A stretch of DNA of 64,000 nt from Amphimedon queenslandica (GCF_000090795.2 NW_003546256.1:331721-395720); one strand, 5' to 3'; counted from the stretch's first letter, positions 24,801 through 37,608 are shown. Notes: generated from the sequence alone by a model not told the origin. Numbers and translations are program-made.

Positions 24801-26885
24801 GGGCTCTGCTATATCTAACAGAAGAGCCAGGGGATTGAAGTGGATCAGAAAAATAATAAGCAGCTCCTTGTATTCGCCAAAGCGGCTGACCAAAAACCAA
24901 CCCAGAATTAAAAATTGCTGGTTTATTAAAACCAGTCAAGCAATAAGCATGCTGGCTAACGCCATTGTCAGGAACTAGAGAGAGAGAGAGGGGAGAGAGA
25001 GGGGGGGAGGGAGTAGGAGAGAGAGGGGAGAGAGAGAGGAGAGAGAGAGAGGGGAGAGAGAGAGGGGAGAGAGAGAGGGGAGAGAGAGAGGGGAGAGAGA
25101 GAGGGGAGAGAGAGAGGGGAGAGAGAGAGGGGAGAGAGAGAGGGGGGAGAGAGAGGGGGGAGGGAGGGAGTAGGAGAGAGAGTAAGAGAAAGGCAGGCAG
25201 TAAACTGTGACATTATAAAATAATACAGTACCATTGCACTGATCTATAGTAAGACTCTTAAATCCTTGAAGGTTTCTGCCTGAAATGACACAACGGCCTG
25301 ATGGATGGTGAGAAAGTATACTTCCATCAGATAAATATAAATAATTAACCAATAATGGAGAGCAAGCCTAGATGAATGAAGAGGATTATAATACATGTAG
25401 GGTAAGTGTTTTTGACTTATTACCAAGAAAGTGCTGCCATTACTGAAAAGGGTCATACCCATCTTCTGATTTTTTATTGAAAATAATTCTCCAAGCTTCA
25501 ATTCAGTTTGACACTGGTCGGTATAATCACCTACATGTACATAATAATTAATAATTATTATTGTGACATTATCTACTTTACATAGGCATAAGAATAACAA
25601 TTACAAAAATAAGACTGCATTGAAGCACCCAAGGATAAAACAGCATTAAAATGTAAAGTGTAACCTCTATATAAGGACATCATGCCATCAGGGACTTTGG
25701 CCTAATTTTTGAGTAGCTTTAAAAATTTGTAAAAAAAAAATCCAATTTTCAACTCAAACTTGCTACACAACATAAGAACATCTACATGTATATATACATG
25801 TATGTTTAAAAATAAATTATAAAAATGGAGAATTCTTTCCTAGTCATTTCTAAAAAATACCCTGTATAGTATTATAGTATTGTCTCAAATTTTGAGCAAT
25901 TTTAAAATCAAGTGACAAGAACCTATGCTGAAATCCCGTGGGAAAACCCTAACATACCCTATCACTTACCAACACTATCAAAAGGATATCTCCCTTCCAC
26001 AGTGTCGTTACTAGCAAGAGCTGAACACTCTCCGCTGGAAAGAGGACAGGAGTACACAAGTCCATTCCTCAGTTCTCTGTAACAATCAATGATCTGTTCA
26101 TCAGTGTAATTCATAATCATGGCATTATGGGCCGAGCAGTTTGCTGCTGGGGTGTATCGCTGACATGCTCTATAATCTAATGGAAGGTCAAGTCCACCTG
26201 GATACACTCCTCTAGGTGCTCCCGATATTATTCTAATAATAATACATAATGATATTAATAGTGGTAATAATAATCAATTATAGCGTCATTATTAAATAAA
26301 ATGTTGTTTTTGCCAAGAGAGTCATGCATTGCAAAAGGAATTAACAAGGATTTGATTTTGCTTACTACAATACTACACAATAAAAGCCACAGGAATGTGT
26401 TATTTATTACACATTATCCGACATGCACAGTGCTGTATATACTGCATAATCTATACAGACTCTTTTAAAATTTAATAGAATATTAAGCGGGGAAAGGAAG
26501 ATGTCTAATGCACATTTGTTTATTTTGAATGCGACCCTTACTCTGTAATAGTTTGTTTAATTTCAATAGAAAGAATACCCAATCAACACAATATCATCAT
26601 GTGCCATGCTATGTGTATGTAATGTACAATGTACATGTACTCCTTTCTATCTCATTCCTCCCTCTCCTTCTCTTACACAGTTTGATCTATTATTTCACTA
26701 AAGCTCATTCCAGTACTGTCCTCAAACAGTTGATGCACCACTGCTGAGAAACCGAACTGATCGTCCGACCCGCCTCCTACGCTCGCGGGTCTTCCAGCCG
26801 CCGGGGACCTCTTGACTATAGGCTTGAGTACATCTAAACGAGCTATGGACAGCCCCACGAGTAGAGAGAGGAGAAAGAGACGCAT
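18842..26885 (-). CDS. Integrin alpha subunit B (no inserted I domain)
   Basis: Twenty-five exons close in frame to 1146 aa: 26885-26677, 26232-25970, 25530-25424, 25367-25232, 24974-24774, 24715-24671, 24345-24284, 24223-24167, 24075-24023, 23912-23819, 23717-23612, 23554-23451, 23402-23294, 23242-23095, 23045-22990, 22888-22737, 22474-22245, 22150-21982, 21789-21515, 21427-21220, 21116-20919, 20823-20707, 20546-20454, 19369-19235, 18955-18842. It has a signal peptide (MRLFLLSLLVGLSIA) and a propeller with loops DLNGDGFDD, DTNNDGYDD and DVDQNGYRD. A GRRRSRRN furin-type site lies near residue 960. The TM helix is in exon 24 (YIIIPVVLAIIFIIILAIAL), followed by LGFFKRRKK. Exon 17 equals alpha A exons 18 and 19 fused, one intron difference. 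The 1.1-kb intron 23 holds repeats, a nested insertion and an assembly gap. Its exons 12-14 match alpha A exons 13-15 almost exactly; elsewhere the two are only moderately alike. Confidence 0.96.
19541..19620. repeat. 20-bp tandem repeat, four perfect copies
   Basis: TATTAGTAACGCGGTAGCGT occurs four times head to tail, followed by 'tactaa'. Each unit junction forms an inverted repeat, TTAGTAACGC-ggta-GCGTTACTAA-like. It sits exactly at the left edge of the nested insertion, so it may be an amplified element terminus. Confidence 0.9.
19543..19958. mobile_element. Unclassified element inserted at TA inside the repeat palindrome
   Basis: The palindrome CCTGTACTA|TAGTACAGG is broken: its left arm ends in TA at 19541-19542 and the right arm resumes with TA at 19959-19960. 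The insert of about 416 bp includes 86 N. The left part has the 20-bp tandem repeat. The middle (19621-19868) is GC-richer than its surroundings and has a small ATG ORF of 36 codons from 19649 (MAATTFAALLYRENELLCLP...). Class unknown; a TA duplication is suggested by the junctions. Confidence 0.6.
19869..19954. other. Assembly gap (86 N)
   Basis: Run of 86 N inside the inserted element. True gap length may differ. Repetitive flanks probably caused the break. Confidence 1.
21885..21955. repeat. Short 'AACCTCT' element fragment
   Basis: In an alpha B intron: 'cctatacaaaagtacctctgaaatgaggacacttctgtatcaataaagacaat'. A fragment of the same family as the 16.6-kb copy. Confidence 0.55.
23091..23558 (-). 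other. Gene-conversion tract, copy in integrin alpha B
   Basis: Partner of 15121-15587. Covers alpha B exons 12-14. The similarity ends abruptly at both sides: on the left just outside the splice site of exon 14, on the right just after the acceptor of exon 12. Confidence 0.9.
24978..25190. repeat. Purine minisatellite (GAGAGAGAGGGGA)n
   Basis: About 210 bp of near-pure purine in an alpha B intron, a 14-bp-like unit repeated with small variations. Open frames through it on both strands are repeat artefacts. Confidence 0.9.
25655..25945. repeat. Composite: 'AACCTCT' element end joined to palindrome-linked repeat
   Basis: In an alpha B intron. 'gtgtaacctctatataaggacatcatgcc' runs straight into 'atcagggactttggcctaatttttgag', so one element interrupts or abuts the other. 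The right side ends with 'cccgtgggaaaaccct', like the ends of other copies. Confidence 0.6.
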
Positions 26886-27189
26886 TATCACCCCTCTGTC
26901 TTGAATTCTCGTTTTGCAAAGAAAGAGCTAATTAAATAACAGGATATTCATCGACTTTCATTATTTTATTAACCGTTTTTCAATAACTTTAACTATTAAT
27001 AAATATTTTTTATTGCTGGCAAATAATAATAATAATAATGATAATAACAACACGGCTTTATTATATTATCTTCAAGCTACAAACACATTTTTAAGAGTTA
27101 AAAAGTTTTATTAATTCTATTTTAAAGGAAAAGAAGGAGAGAAAGAGAGCTGGGGATGTTAATGACAAGAACTGAGCAAGACCTCAGCA
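26886..27189. other. Spacer, integrin alpha C stop to alpha B start
   Basis: 304 bp, AT-rich with (TAA)n. Holds the alpha C 3' UTR and alpha B promoter. Nothing else recognised. Confidence 0.5.
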
Positions 27190-29450
27190 TTATAGCCCAT
27201 TCGAATCATTCATTGGCGTGTCCCCTCCTTGCTGGTCTTCAAGCATTTGAGCATTCAGCTCCTCCTTCCTTTGCTTTCCCTTACGCTTGAAGAAACCAAC
27301 CTGAAATAAAAAAGAGAGACTGAATTAAAAATTAAGTGATTATGAACTTACAAAGTACAAGATAACGGAGAGGATGACAAAGAATAAAAGACCCAATACC
27401 ACGGTCACAATGATGACCCATGGCTGGACCTTTTCACCTTCACTGGATGGGCTGGTACTAGTTACAGCTCTGAACTGAGTCTGTATAGAAATAATTATAT
27501 AATTAAAATAATAATTATGTGCAATATTAAGCAAGGACTAGCTGACTTCAGTTATATCTGTTCTGTGATTTTGAGGTTGGACTATAAATGAATCAAGTAT
27601 GTTTGCTTGAGCAAATATGATGAATGTGTAAGTGCTAGAGGAACCCTAAAAGGAGCAAAGAGGAAAGAGAGAGAGAGAGTGAGAGGCAAAGGAAGAGGAA
27701 ACATAAAATCATGAAGTATGACCTAAGTGTGTGTTTGTACTACATGTTTGTGCATGGGAGATTCTTTGAATAGCTGCTTGGTAGCAGAACACTGTAATGA
27801 TTATATATTAAGAAATTTCATTCCTTGTGGCTACATGACATCATTTCTCAATCATTTCATGATCACACATTCTTTTATGTATCTCTTTATTATGAACGCA
27901 ATTTAACTGCACCCATGCAAATTTGTGAAACAATTTATCAAAAGTATTACGTACAATGTAGCTTCTCTCGTCCAAGTAGGATACAAGGTCAATCTGTGTG
28001 CTTCCACCTTGCGCCAGTTGCCTGATGGTACAATACAGCTCAACACAATGAGTTTGATTATCTCTACAATTCTAAAGAGAGAAGGAGGGGGATGAATGAC
28101 AAAAATAAATAATTTTTTCTCTTACAATAGTTGTCCCTGCAGCCCCAGAACCAGGAGTACTCTCTTGACGGACAGTCATCTCAAGGGAGCGCTTCGACCT
28201 GCCTCTATCAGGCTCTAACCTGCAGAGAAAGTCAAATAATTATAATAATTATTATTTTAATGAAATTTGCAGTAGGTGAAGATTAATTATTTACATTCTT
28301 TTTCTTCTCCTGTTTCCTCCTCCCGTGTTGGCATTGTTCTCTCCTTGATTCTCTGGCTCTCCATCTGTTCCTCCAATACTGGGGATCTGGAAATCGCCAG
28401 GATTAACATTTTCAGTGCTACATGTAACTGATACATCAGATTGTACCTGGAGAGAGAGAGAGAGAGAGAGAGGAATAAAATAAAATAAAAGGAAAGAAAG
28501 GAAGAAAGAAAGTCGGGAAATAGTAAGTGGATGAGAGGGAGGGGAAAAGGAGTGAATAAAAAATATAAGGATAAATTTTATTATGTAGTTACTCTGAAAT
28601 GTGACGGATAGACAAGATGGCTACCATTACTAGAGTCTGTTCCTCGAGGGAAACGAATAGAGAGACGAGTCAATGGTATTGTACTGGGACCTTGATTACG
28701 GACCTAAACGACAACAACAAAAACAAAAACAACTTAATAACGACAACAATGATTTCCTTTTCAAATAGTAACATGATAAGAATATATAACTCAATAAACT
28801 TCAATGAAAACAACAACAACAGGTGTGCTTACAACAAAAGAGAATGAGACTTGAGGTCCAAGATCAGTAACTTCAGATATTGAACTTGAAGATGTCCTGT
28901 TGTTTAGATATGATACCTGCTGTGGGGATACAATACTGCAACAGAGAGAGAGAGAGAGAGAGAGGGAGGAAGAGTGAAAAAAAGCAATAGAAGAAAGATA
29001 ATAAAGTTACTTCAATTACAAATGTACTTATGTTAGCATATTTGTTAAAGAAAATAAAAAATTCAAATTTTTAATCAGAATTTTTAATTTTAAATATCTT
29101 TTAAAATTTATAATCACTTCAAACTTACACTTGATCAAGAAACACGTCCGCTTGTGCTGACACGTTGAGTGCATATTCAATAGAGTTATCAGCCAGTGTG
29201 GATGAGTCCTCAGGATTGATACTGCCAGCATTGAACTGGAGTCTAATCACACCCTCTGAACCAGTCAACCGTCTAGTAGGACGGACTCTTATAGCAATAA
29301 CACGCTGTATTTATGCAGAAAAATAAATAAATATACGATTGCTATTTTTATTAATTTACGTTCATGTTGCTTCCAAGTACGTTAGCTATAGAGCAGGTGT
29401 GTCTAGTTATGTTTCCTTGTGTTTGAGGATCATCGCACGATATTAACAAC

Positions 29451-29536
<86 letters not shown>

Positions 29537-32500
29537 CACAATGTCAATGATACTAAATGGTATATAAAAGGAGAGGAGGAGGAGGAGGATGAACAAACAG
29601 AAATTATTAGCTTGCTTACGTTTCTTGGCTCAACTCGCACAAAATCAAACTGAGGTTCGAGATTGAATGAGATTGTTGTACGAAAAGCGTCGTCCCTTAC
29701 ATTACTGATGTTCATCCAAAAGTTAATATTAGTAACAAGACCAACTGTTAGTGAAGAAGTAGAGGCACCGGTGGATGTCCTGAACAAAACAAACAGGGTT
29801 TATTCGCTTGAATATCATACACATACAGTTCACTTTTAATGGCACACAATAATTTTAGAATTTTTGATACATGAGGGCTTAGCTTTAAGTGCTTTTCTTT
29901 GTTAGTTAAAGATGCTTAATTTAGCTTTTTAAAAACCCCTTGCTAAAATGGTAATTAATGCACAATCAAAAGTGAACCTAAGGTATACTTTACTCTCTCT
30001 CTCTCTCTCTCCCTTTCTTTCCCACCACATACTCAAAAGTTGAATTAAGGAGCTTCAACTGAAGATCAGGTATACATTCAGAGTTCTCGCACTCTTTCAA
30101 AGTCTCAACTGATACTTGAGTTCTACCGAGTGTAGTCACGATGGGGAAATCAACAAGATTAACTAATGGAGGGTTTCCTTTGGTAGCAGACGATGTAAAG
30201 TCAGGACCAGAGGCTGAGACATCAATTTGGAAACCGTTAAATGTGTCCAGTATCCCATTCTATATGTGACAGAGAGAGAGAATGCAATGCGATACTTTAA
30301 TCTCCCTCCCTTCCCACCAGAGTTACACACAAAGCATGTTAAGTGAGCTAAACAGCATGAGCTTCATGAGCTGACAAGCACTACAATACAGTACATGGCA
30401 TTTGGGGCAACTTTAAAAATTCATAAAAAATCCAAACTTGATCGGAATCAGCTCAAATGTAAAAATTAACATAAGAACATTTATATAAATCAGGAAAAAA
30501 TATTAAAATGAAAATTTCTTTTTTAGCCATTTTTGACCAAATTCGGCCAAAATCCCTGTACTATAGTACAGGGATTTCGGCCCAATTTTTGAGTAACTTT
30601 AAAAATTCATAAAAAATTTAAACTTGATTGAAATCAGCTCAGTTTTGAAACATAGCATAAGGATGTGTATACGTATCAGGGAAAAATATAAAAATGGAAA
30701 ATTCTCTTCTAGCCATTTTTACAAAATTTGGGTCAGGCTATAAGTTTTAGCTTCTGTGACTGAGTACTAGTACAGATTCTTTGCTCTTTCACCCAATGAA
30801 GCCAAAATCATGTGGGAAACTCTGTCCTGGACCCTCTCTTTCTTTCTCTCTCTCTCTCTTACTTTAACTAAAGCAGTCTCGGTGATACACTGTTCAACAC
30901 TTCTATCAAAAGTCCTAGTTACAGTGATTGAGTTGCTGTCCATTGCTCCTCTGGCAAAGAAAACCCTCTGTTCCAAGCCTAGTTCTACCTTCTGCCGATC
31001 AGCTGATATCACAAAAGTAATATCTGAAATAAATAAATACATAAATAAATAAATGAATAAATAATAGATGCTAATGACTTACTAATGTTTTCCCCCAAGG
31101 TACCAATATTGGGATAACTCGCACAGATGGTCACGTTAAAACTAATTAAAAAATAAAAAAAAACACATCAATTACGAACATTATAACAAATTGCTTAATT
31201 ATTTGCTTATAGTCTCTTACCAAGGAAGCTCCCCTGACATGTATGGGCAGGTATTATTGGAACCAGGTTGGACATTAATGACTGCTGGTGAAGACGTCAC
31301 TGATAAAGAAACCTGGGCAACAGCTCTGGACCTAATTCATTATCACAAACACTCACATCAACAACAAGTATACACAGATATAGTACCTGAGGAGAAATAC
31401 TTGCTGAGTAAAATAAGCCCCAATTGCAAGATCTGGGGAACAACAAAATAAAAATAAATAATTATATCAATAATAAATTCGATCACCATTAATTTGATTC
31501 CCATCTACATCCAGTGAAGAAGAGAGGGCTGATCCAAATCCTTTGGTTTCGTTAACAATTGAACCTCGAATTAAATCACTACCAACAATAATCTAATGGG
31601 GAGACATTGCACATGAACAAATGTCACATGACTATCACATGATACGTACTTGAGATGGCGTGCTTGATATGACATCATTCAATAAACCATAATAAATGTA
31701 CACAGTGCCAGAGCTGTTACCAAATGGAGCACTGATTGCAATATCTAGAAAAATTAGGAAAGAGAAGAGTAATGAGCCATATTTATCTGGCATAATATTA
31801 AGTCTTTCAGATGCTCATAGCTCAAAAAATATTTACTTGAATTAGTTAAACTCATTACAGTACATAAAGGCATTGGGCATAATTTTTTTGCAAATCCAAA
31901 AAAAATCTAAATTTTCAATGCATTTTTTGATATGTTCTTATGCTTCATTACTAAGTTTGAGCTGATTTCAAGCACTATAGTTTGTCCTTTTTACCAAAAA
32001 TGCCTCTTAATTTTATTATATAATTTGATACACATGAATGCCCTTATATGGAGTGCATGCTAATTAAAAGGAGGGAGGAGACAGTGTCTGGAGGAGTGAG
32101 AAATTCAGACCATAAATTCTTAATTGGATCAACATACCTTCCCTCCCATCATTATTGATGTCTCCTAAGTTGGTCATTGCATGCCCGAAACGTCCATATT
32201 CCAAGGTGCCCACCAAACGTCTCACAAATGATAGAGTTCCCTAAAAAGAAATAAATAAAGCAAGGACAAGAAAAATACTTGCAGAATACTAATAATAATA
32301 ATAATAATAATAAGTTCACATATGAGCATAATATGTATGCATGCAGAAGTATAACTACATAATTATATGGTTTTGGCTTACTCCAGAGTTTCTGTATACA
32401 AAGACACGTCCCACCTCAGGACTATTGGCAGTACTAAACATTGGGGCAGCAACCAAAAGCTCATCGAATCCATCACCAGTAAGATCAGCAGCTAGTATAG

Positions 32501-34320
32501 TGTGACCATAATACTCACCCAACTAGAGAGAGAGAGAGGGAGGGAGACAAAGAGCAATAAATAGCCTGCAGTGTAAAAGTAATGCGACAAATACCTGCTC
32601 TCCATTCAATGGTTGAGTAAATATATTCAAATTCCTGTCATTCGAAAACACGTTAACCTAACAAATTTAATTGATATTTATTAACTGATGTACTTCTAAT
32701 TAACATTCGTGCATGCGTGAAGTCGTCCACTCTTACTATTCCTTTATAAAGGTTTCTTCGTGGGACAGAGACGATGAAGTCTTCTCTCACAGTGTCAACT
32801 ATGTGTCCTTTCGTTAGAGCATACCCTTGCCATGCGTAACCAGCAGTTCCTTCAGAAGTACCAGTTGTTCGTAAATTACCACCTGATTCACGTCTGAACA
32901 AAGCACCTAATGACGCATACGCTAAATCATTAAATAACTTAGAATTTATTTCAATTACCAGCCCATGTGTTTCTATTAGGTGCACCCATACCAATCTGTA
33001 CGTTATTTGGAGAGGTTTCCTAATTAAAGGGACACACTAAAATAATAGTGTCTAGTTTACAAAACTTACGGCAAATGTCACACTTGTTCCGATCTGACAG
33101 TCCCCACCATTTTGATTAGCTGTAAACAGATTTATAATGAGATGCATGCATGCATGCATGCAGGCAGACACTTACTATTACAATAACTAAATTTTTGAAA
33201 GCCTTGAAGGTTACTGTTAGGAGTATAGTAACATACTCCTTGTGGTAGCCTTGAACCACCTCCATTGGTGTTGATGTATCTGTGACCACATGCCTACATG
33301 TGTGTGATAGGTGTGGTTAATCATTTATTATTGATTATTATTTTTACTAACAATAAAGTGACTTCCTTTGCTGTCCATGGCTCCTCCCAGGAACTGGTGT
33401 GACTTCCTTTCAGAGTCTATATCATCTAGACACACACACACACACACACACACATTATTATTATGAGAAATTTTTGGGTGAATTTTGTAATAGCAGTAGA
33501 GCATTAAGAAGTAGTGTGAACACAAATTTTGTTCCACAATTTGGCACTAGTTACCATTTTATTCCTATCTTCCCCCACAAATTACTGATGAGGCCATTGA
33601 AATAGTGAATATTTTATTTTGACTGCAGTTTACACTGTACTTGATAGGGTTTACTTGGCAACGCAATTCATAAGTACATATAATGCAATAATCACTGACT
33701 GTTTGCACTGTATACACTGCATGCAGGTGCTACAGACACAACACTAATGCATCATAAGCATGCAAGTATGGAATGTAATAGCTAGTTTAATGTGACAGCC
33801 AATCATTATGAGTCATGCATGCTTAAGCCTTTTATAGGTACATTATTAACTTAAAATGTACCTGGATCTATATCATAAAGTCTTCTATCATCTCCATTAT
33901 TGTCACCATTTAATGGTGAACAAATACCATTTTGTGCTAGAGAGCAAGTGAATATTACTCCAGTGTTTGGTACAGCATCGTTAGATCCATTAGCTGTGCC
34001 ATTAGGAGCACTGACAATTATCCTGCATTGAAGGGAAAGAGATATTTTTAAAATAATTTAATTTTTTTGCAAAAAAATTTTGTGTTCAGTCTGCATGCAT
34101 GCATGCATGCAAGAGGCTGTCCTTACCTTATGTCTGATGAGCTTAGCCTATGAAGCACAAGATTATAACCTAGGTATGAATAGTCATGCAAATTGCTCGG
34201 TTTGGTTCGAATTATAGGAGCAGTAGTATCTATATTCTGCCGGACACAGTAAGAAACACAGGCGAGACTAGAAAGGAGTGCAGCGAAAAGTATGAATCCG
34301 CAGCTGCCTCGGGACTTCAT
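27190..34320 (-). CDS. Integrin alpha subunit C (no inserted I domain)
   Basis: Twenty-eight exons close in frame to 1098 aa: 34320-34127, 34022-33862, 33425-33352, 33293-33176, 33119-33070, 33019-32959, 32921-32737, 32657-32595, 32522-32382, 32240-32138, 31744-31650, 31592-31487, 31432-31387, 31331-31221, 31141-31083, 31023-30863, 30259-30033, 29779-29620, 29449-29360, 29304-29129, 28935-28833, 28703-28593, 28446-28295, 28219-28126, 28071-27955, 27645-27547, 27480-27352, 27300-27190. It has a signal peptide (MKSRGSCGFILFAALLSSLA) and a propeller with loops DLTGDGFDE, DINNDGRED and DVDGNQIND. Two basic cleavage-type sites (NRRRKR and GRSKR) lie in the stalk. TM (PWVIIVTVVLGLLFFVILSVIL) is followed by VGFFKRKGK. 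It is the most diverged of the three alphas. Exon 9 equals two exons of A/B fused, while blade 7 is split by an extra intron (31387/31331). Head to head with integrin beta 1. Confidence 0.95.
29459..29533. repeat. (TAA)n microsatellite
   Basis: About 25 near-perfect TAA units in an alpha C intron. Causes a false poly-Tyr frame on the minus strand. Confidence 0.95.
30318..30824. mobile_element. Palindrome-linked repeat bounded by CAGAGTT... inverted ends
   Basis: In an alpha C intron. The left end CAGAGTTACACACAAAGC and right end CATGTGGGAAACTCTG (revcomp CAGAGTTTCCCACATG) look like short inverted termini around a type A core with an intact palindrome near 30557-30576. This suggests the repeat core travels as a MITE of about 0.5 kb. 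I could not see a convincing target duplication. Confidence 0.55.
31800..32065. repeat. Degenerate palindrome-linked repeat
   Basis: In an alpha C intron. Retains 'gttcttatgcttcatt.ctaagtttgagctgatt' and 'accaaaaatgcct' but no intact palindrome. An old copy. Confidence 0.5.
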
Positions 34321-34696
34321 TTTTCCACAGTAGCTTTTTCTCGTTTGACCGCAACTCTGACTTAGTCGTCTGCCTATATCCAGCAGTGCTTATACACTCT
34401 AGCCTACAGTAAAACCTTTTTTGGTCAACTCTCGTCCACAACGACACCAAACACCACCGGACCCCGAGTTTTGTAATAATGACACGAAGACAAAAAGTCT
34501 ACCGTATATTCACTCTAACAAAATGGCGACTGTACCGTACCGTAAGTAGTCTATTACGTAAGTTGACGTAGGTACCTTCATACCAACCTTAACCACAAGG
34601 AATAACTGCAGGATATCCTCTCATCAACTTTGTCTTATCCTCCTCCTCCTCCTTTCTCCTCTTCTTCTCTCTCTGCGTAGCTAACAGCGAAACCTA
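34321..34696. promoter_or_regulatory. Presumed bidirectional promoter, integrin alpha C / integrin beta 1
   Basis: 376 bp between divergent start codons of an alpha and a beta integrin gene. Less AT-rich than nearby introns, with CpGs around 34330-34560. No TATA box is evident. Shared control is inferred from geometry. Confidence 0.5.
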
Positions 34697-35445
34697 ATGA
34701 GAAATCTCTTATATTTACTACTGGGGCTTTGGTTAGCCTCTGAAAGTAAGCAGCAGATTAATAATTCATAAAATCAATGATACCCTCAGTGTGTGACTGT
34801 GTTTGTGTATATATTAAAGTGATTCTCTCCTCTCTCTTCTCTCTCTCTCACACACAGTTAAAGCTCAGTGTAGCAGTGCTACTACATGTAATGAGTGTTA
34901 TGCTATACCTGACTGTACTTGGTGCTCTGATCCGAACTTCACTCCTACAGAAGTAAGAATGACACTATTACATACATAGTACATACATATGTTGTTCACA
35001 CACAACTGACTGTTGAATCAGTACAAAAGTGCTTCTGAAATGATGATGCCTCTGTATTAAGGATAGGTATTATGGGCCCAATAATAAAGAGAGGTTACAT
35101 TGTACGTGTATGTAATTGTGGTCATGGTTAGAGGGCATTCATATAATAGTTTACCATAACACCTGGATAATCTACAAGAAACCACTTGCATTACTTGTAC
35201 ATTACGTATGTACAATAATTATTATTGTGTGATTTGTGTGTGGTTGATGGTTGATGGGTGTATCTTTGGTTAAATAAAGTATTTGTGGCATTTTTCTTGC
35301 TTGATATAATAATTATGTACACATCCTCATTTTGGTATAATAACTAAGTATTAAGTGTATTAAATTAATTATTATTAATTGTACATTGAATTAGGATGTA
35401 AGGTTAACTTTGTTTGTATATTTCCTAATATGGTTTTCTATCTCT

Positions 35446-35493
<48 letters not shown>

Positions 35494-37608
35494 ACCTCTC
35501 TCTCCCTACCTCTCTCCCCCTCCCCCCCCTCTCTCTCTCTCTCAGGGTCAGCCAAGATGTGGAACTCGCGGTAGCCTTTCATCATACTGTAATATGATTG
35601 ATGATGTGCAGAGCTCTACCATGTTGGATGAAGTAATGATCACATGACCTCCCACTCACATGACAGTCACATGATAATAATAGAAGCTAACTTAAGCATA
35701 ATTGTTATTGTTTCAATTTAGAGAGAATTAAATTCTGACAATCAAATATCTATTAATAAAGCTACAGTTAATCTAAGAGCTGGTAATAATAATAATGTGG
35801 AAGTTTATGCTATTTTAATATGTTTCTCTTTTCTCTCTCTCCTTGTCCAAAGGTGATAGTCAAACAGTTAGCGTGTCCATCGTACCTGCTGAGAACTTTC
35901 CTCTTGATTTATATTTCTTGCTCGATCTTTCAGCTTCTCTTGACGACGATTTAGATACCATAAAGAGCATCTCCCAAGACATTGGTAGGTACATAAATTT
36001 AGCATTTCTTATCTCCCCTCCCTCCCTCTCTCAGTTGATGTAATTAGGAACATATCGACTCGTTTTCAAGTTGGTTTCGGTACTTACGTCGACAAGTTAA
36101 CGATGCCCTATATCTCTAACATTCAACTCCGGAATGGCTGCCCTAACATGCCATGTGCACTCCCTTTCAGTTACGTTCACAATATAAACCTGACCAATAA
36201 CTCCGTTCTCTTTTCTGTAAGATATTGTCAGAATTTTTTGTTAATCCTCTTCTTTAACTCCTCTCCTTCTTCAGAATGGCTTCCAAAATACTCAAATATC
36301 CACCAATGCTGATGACCCAGAAGGAACTTTTGATGCCATTTTTCAAGCAGCTCTCTGTGACTCTGTAAATGCTTCTCTTTCTCTCCGATAGTCATTCCTT
36401 CTTTTTTTTTCAGGTTGTCGGCTGGAGACCGAATGCCAGGAAGATTTTATTGGTACTCACCGACGATAGTGCCCACACAGCTGGAGATGGGAAGGTCTTG
36501 CACGTCCCTCCCTCAATTGCTCTTTGATAATTTTATCTTTTCTTTTATAGCTTGCAGGAATTGTGAGGCCTCCACCATTTGAGTGTTTGACAACTCTTGA
36601 GGAATCAACTGGAAGAATAACTTATACTAGCAACTTGTTATATGTAAGAGAGATGGAGAGAGAGGTTTAATGTTAATCACATGTGTATACCCCCAGGATT
36701 TTCCATCAGTTAATCAGATAAGGCAGGTTCTTACCGAAAACACTATAGTACCAATTTTCGCTGTCACTGAGACAAATGTAAAGATTTATAATGACATTTC
36801 TTCTCTCCTTGAAGGAACTAATGCCGCAACTGTAGCCATATCTAGCGATTCGGATAATATTATCAATGTTATTGAGACTGCATATGAGGTAGAGAGGGGG
36901 AAAGGAGAGAGAGAGGCTTAAAACCATTTCTTATGTTTATAGGCAGCTGTCTCTAATGTGGCATTATCATTTGAAACACAGCCAGGTGTGACAATAACTT
37001 ATGAAGCAACATGCCCCGAGTAAGACAAGTTCATTGTGTGGGCGTGGGTTTTGGTGGATTCAAAACTCTTGTGCTGCTATTGTGGTGCTTCTCAGCTCAT
37101 GAAGCATGCCTTGTGGGAAACCCTGTATATTAATAATTTAATTTTTCCGGGTTTTAACTTGCATCACTGTAAAGCAGTACATGTACATATACTTGTTGAT
37201 AATAATACTGACTCTGTGTTTCTCCCTCAGAAATGCCACTGCTAATCCTAACGGTCGCTCTTGCTCAGGTGTCCTAGTTAACACTACAACAACTTTCAAT
37301 ATAAATATAAGACTTGACGGATGTCCACAAGAACAAAACTTCACAAAGTACTAATCCTCCTTTCTCCTCCATTTACTCATCTCTTTATATTATTACAGGA
37401 CCTTCACTATGAGGGTTCCTGCTTATGGTGCTTTTGAAATTGAGGTTAATGCCATTTGTGCTTGTGACTGTCACCGATTTGCTGTAAGTTACCTCTTCAT
37501 GCTTGACCACACCCATCACCCTAACCCCCCCCCAGGTTGTTAATAGTACACAGTGCAATAGTAATGGAACATTTTCTTGTGGGGTCTGTGACTGTAATGC
37601 AGGATGGT

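Noticed and set aside
24965-25352. ORFs of RERGERE and SLSPLSLP type
   Set aside because: Products of the purine minisatellite reading in all frames; no splice signals.
29459-29787. Poly-Tyr minus-strand ORF tail
   Set aside because: (TAA)n microsatellite read as TAT; only the part 29620-29779 is an integrin exon.
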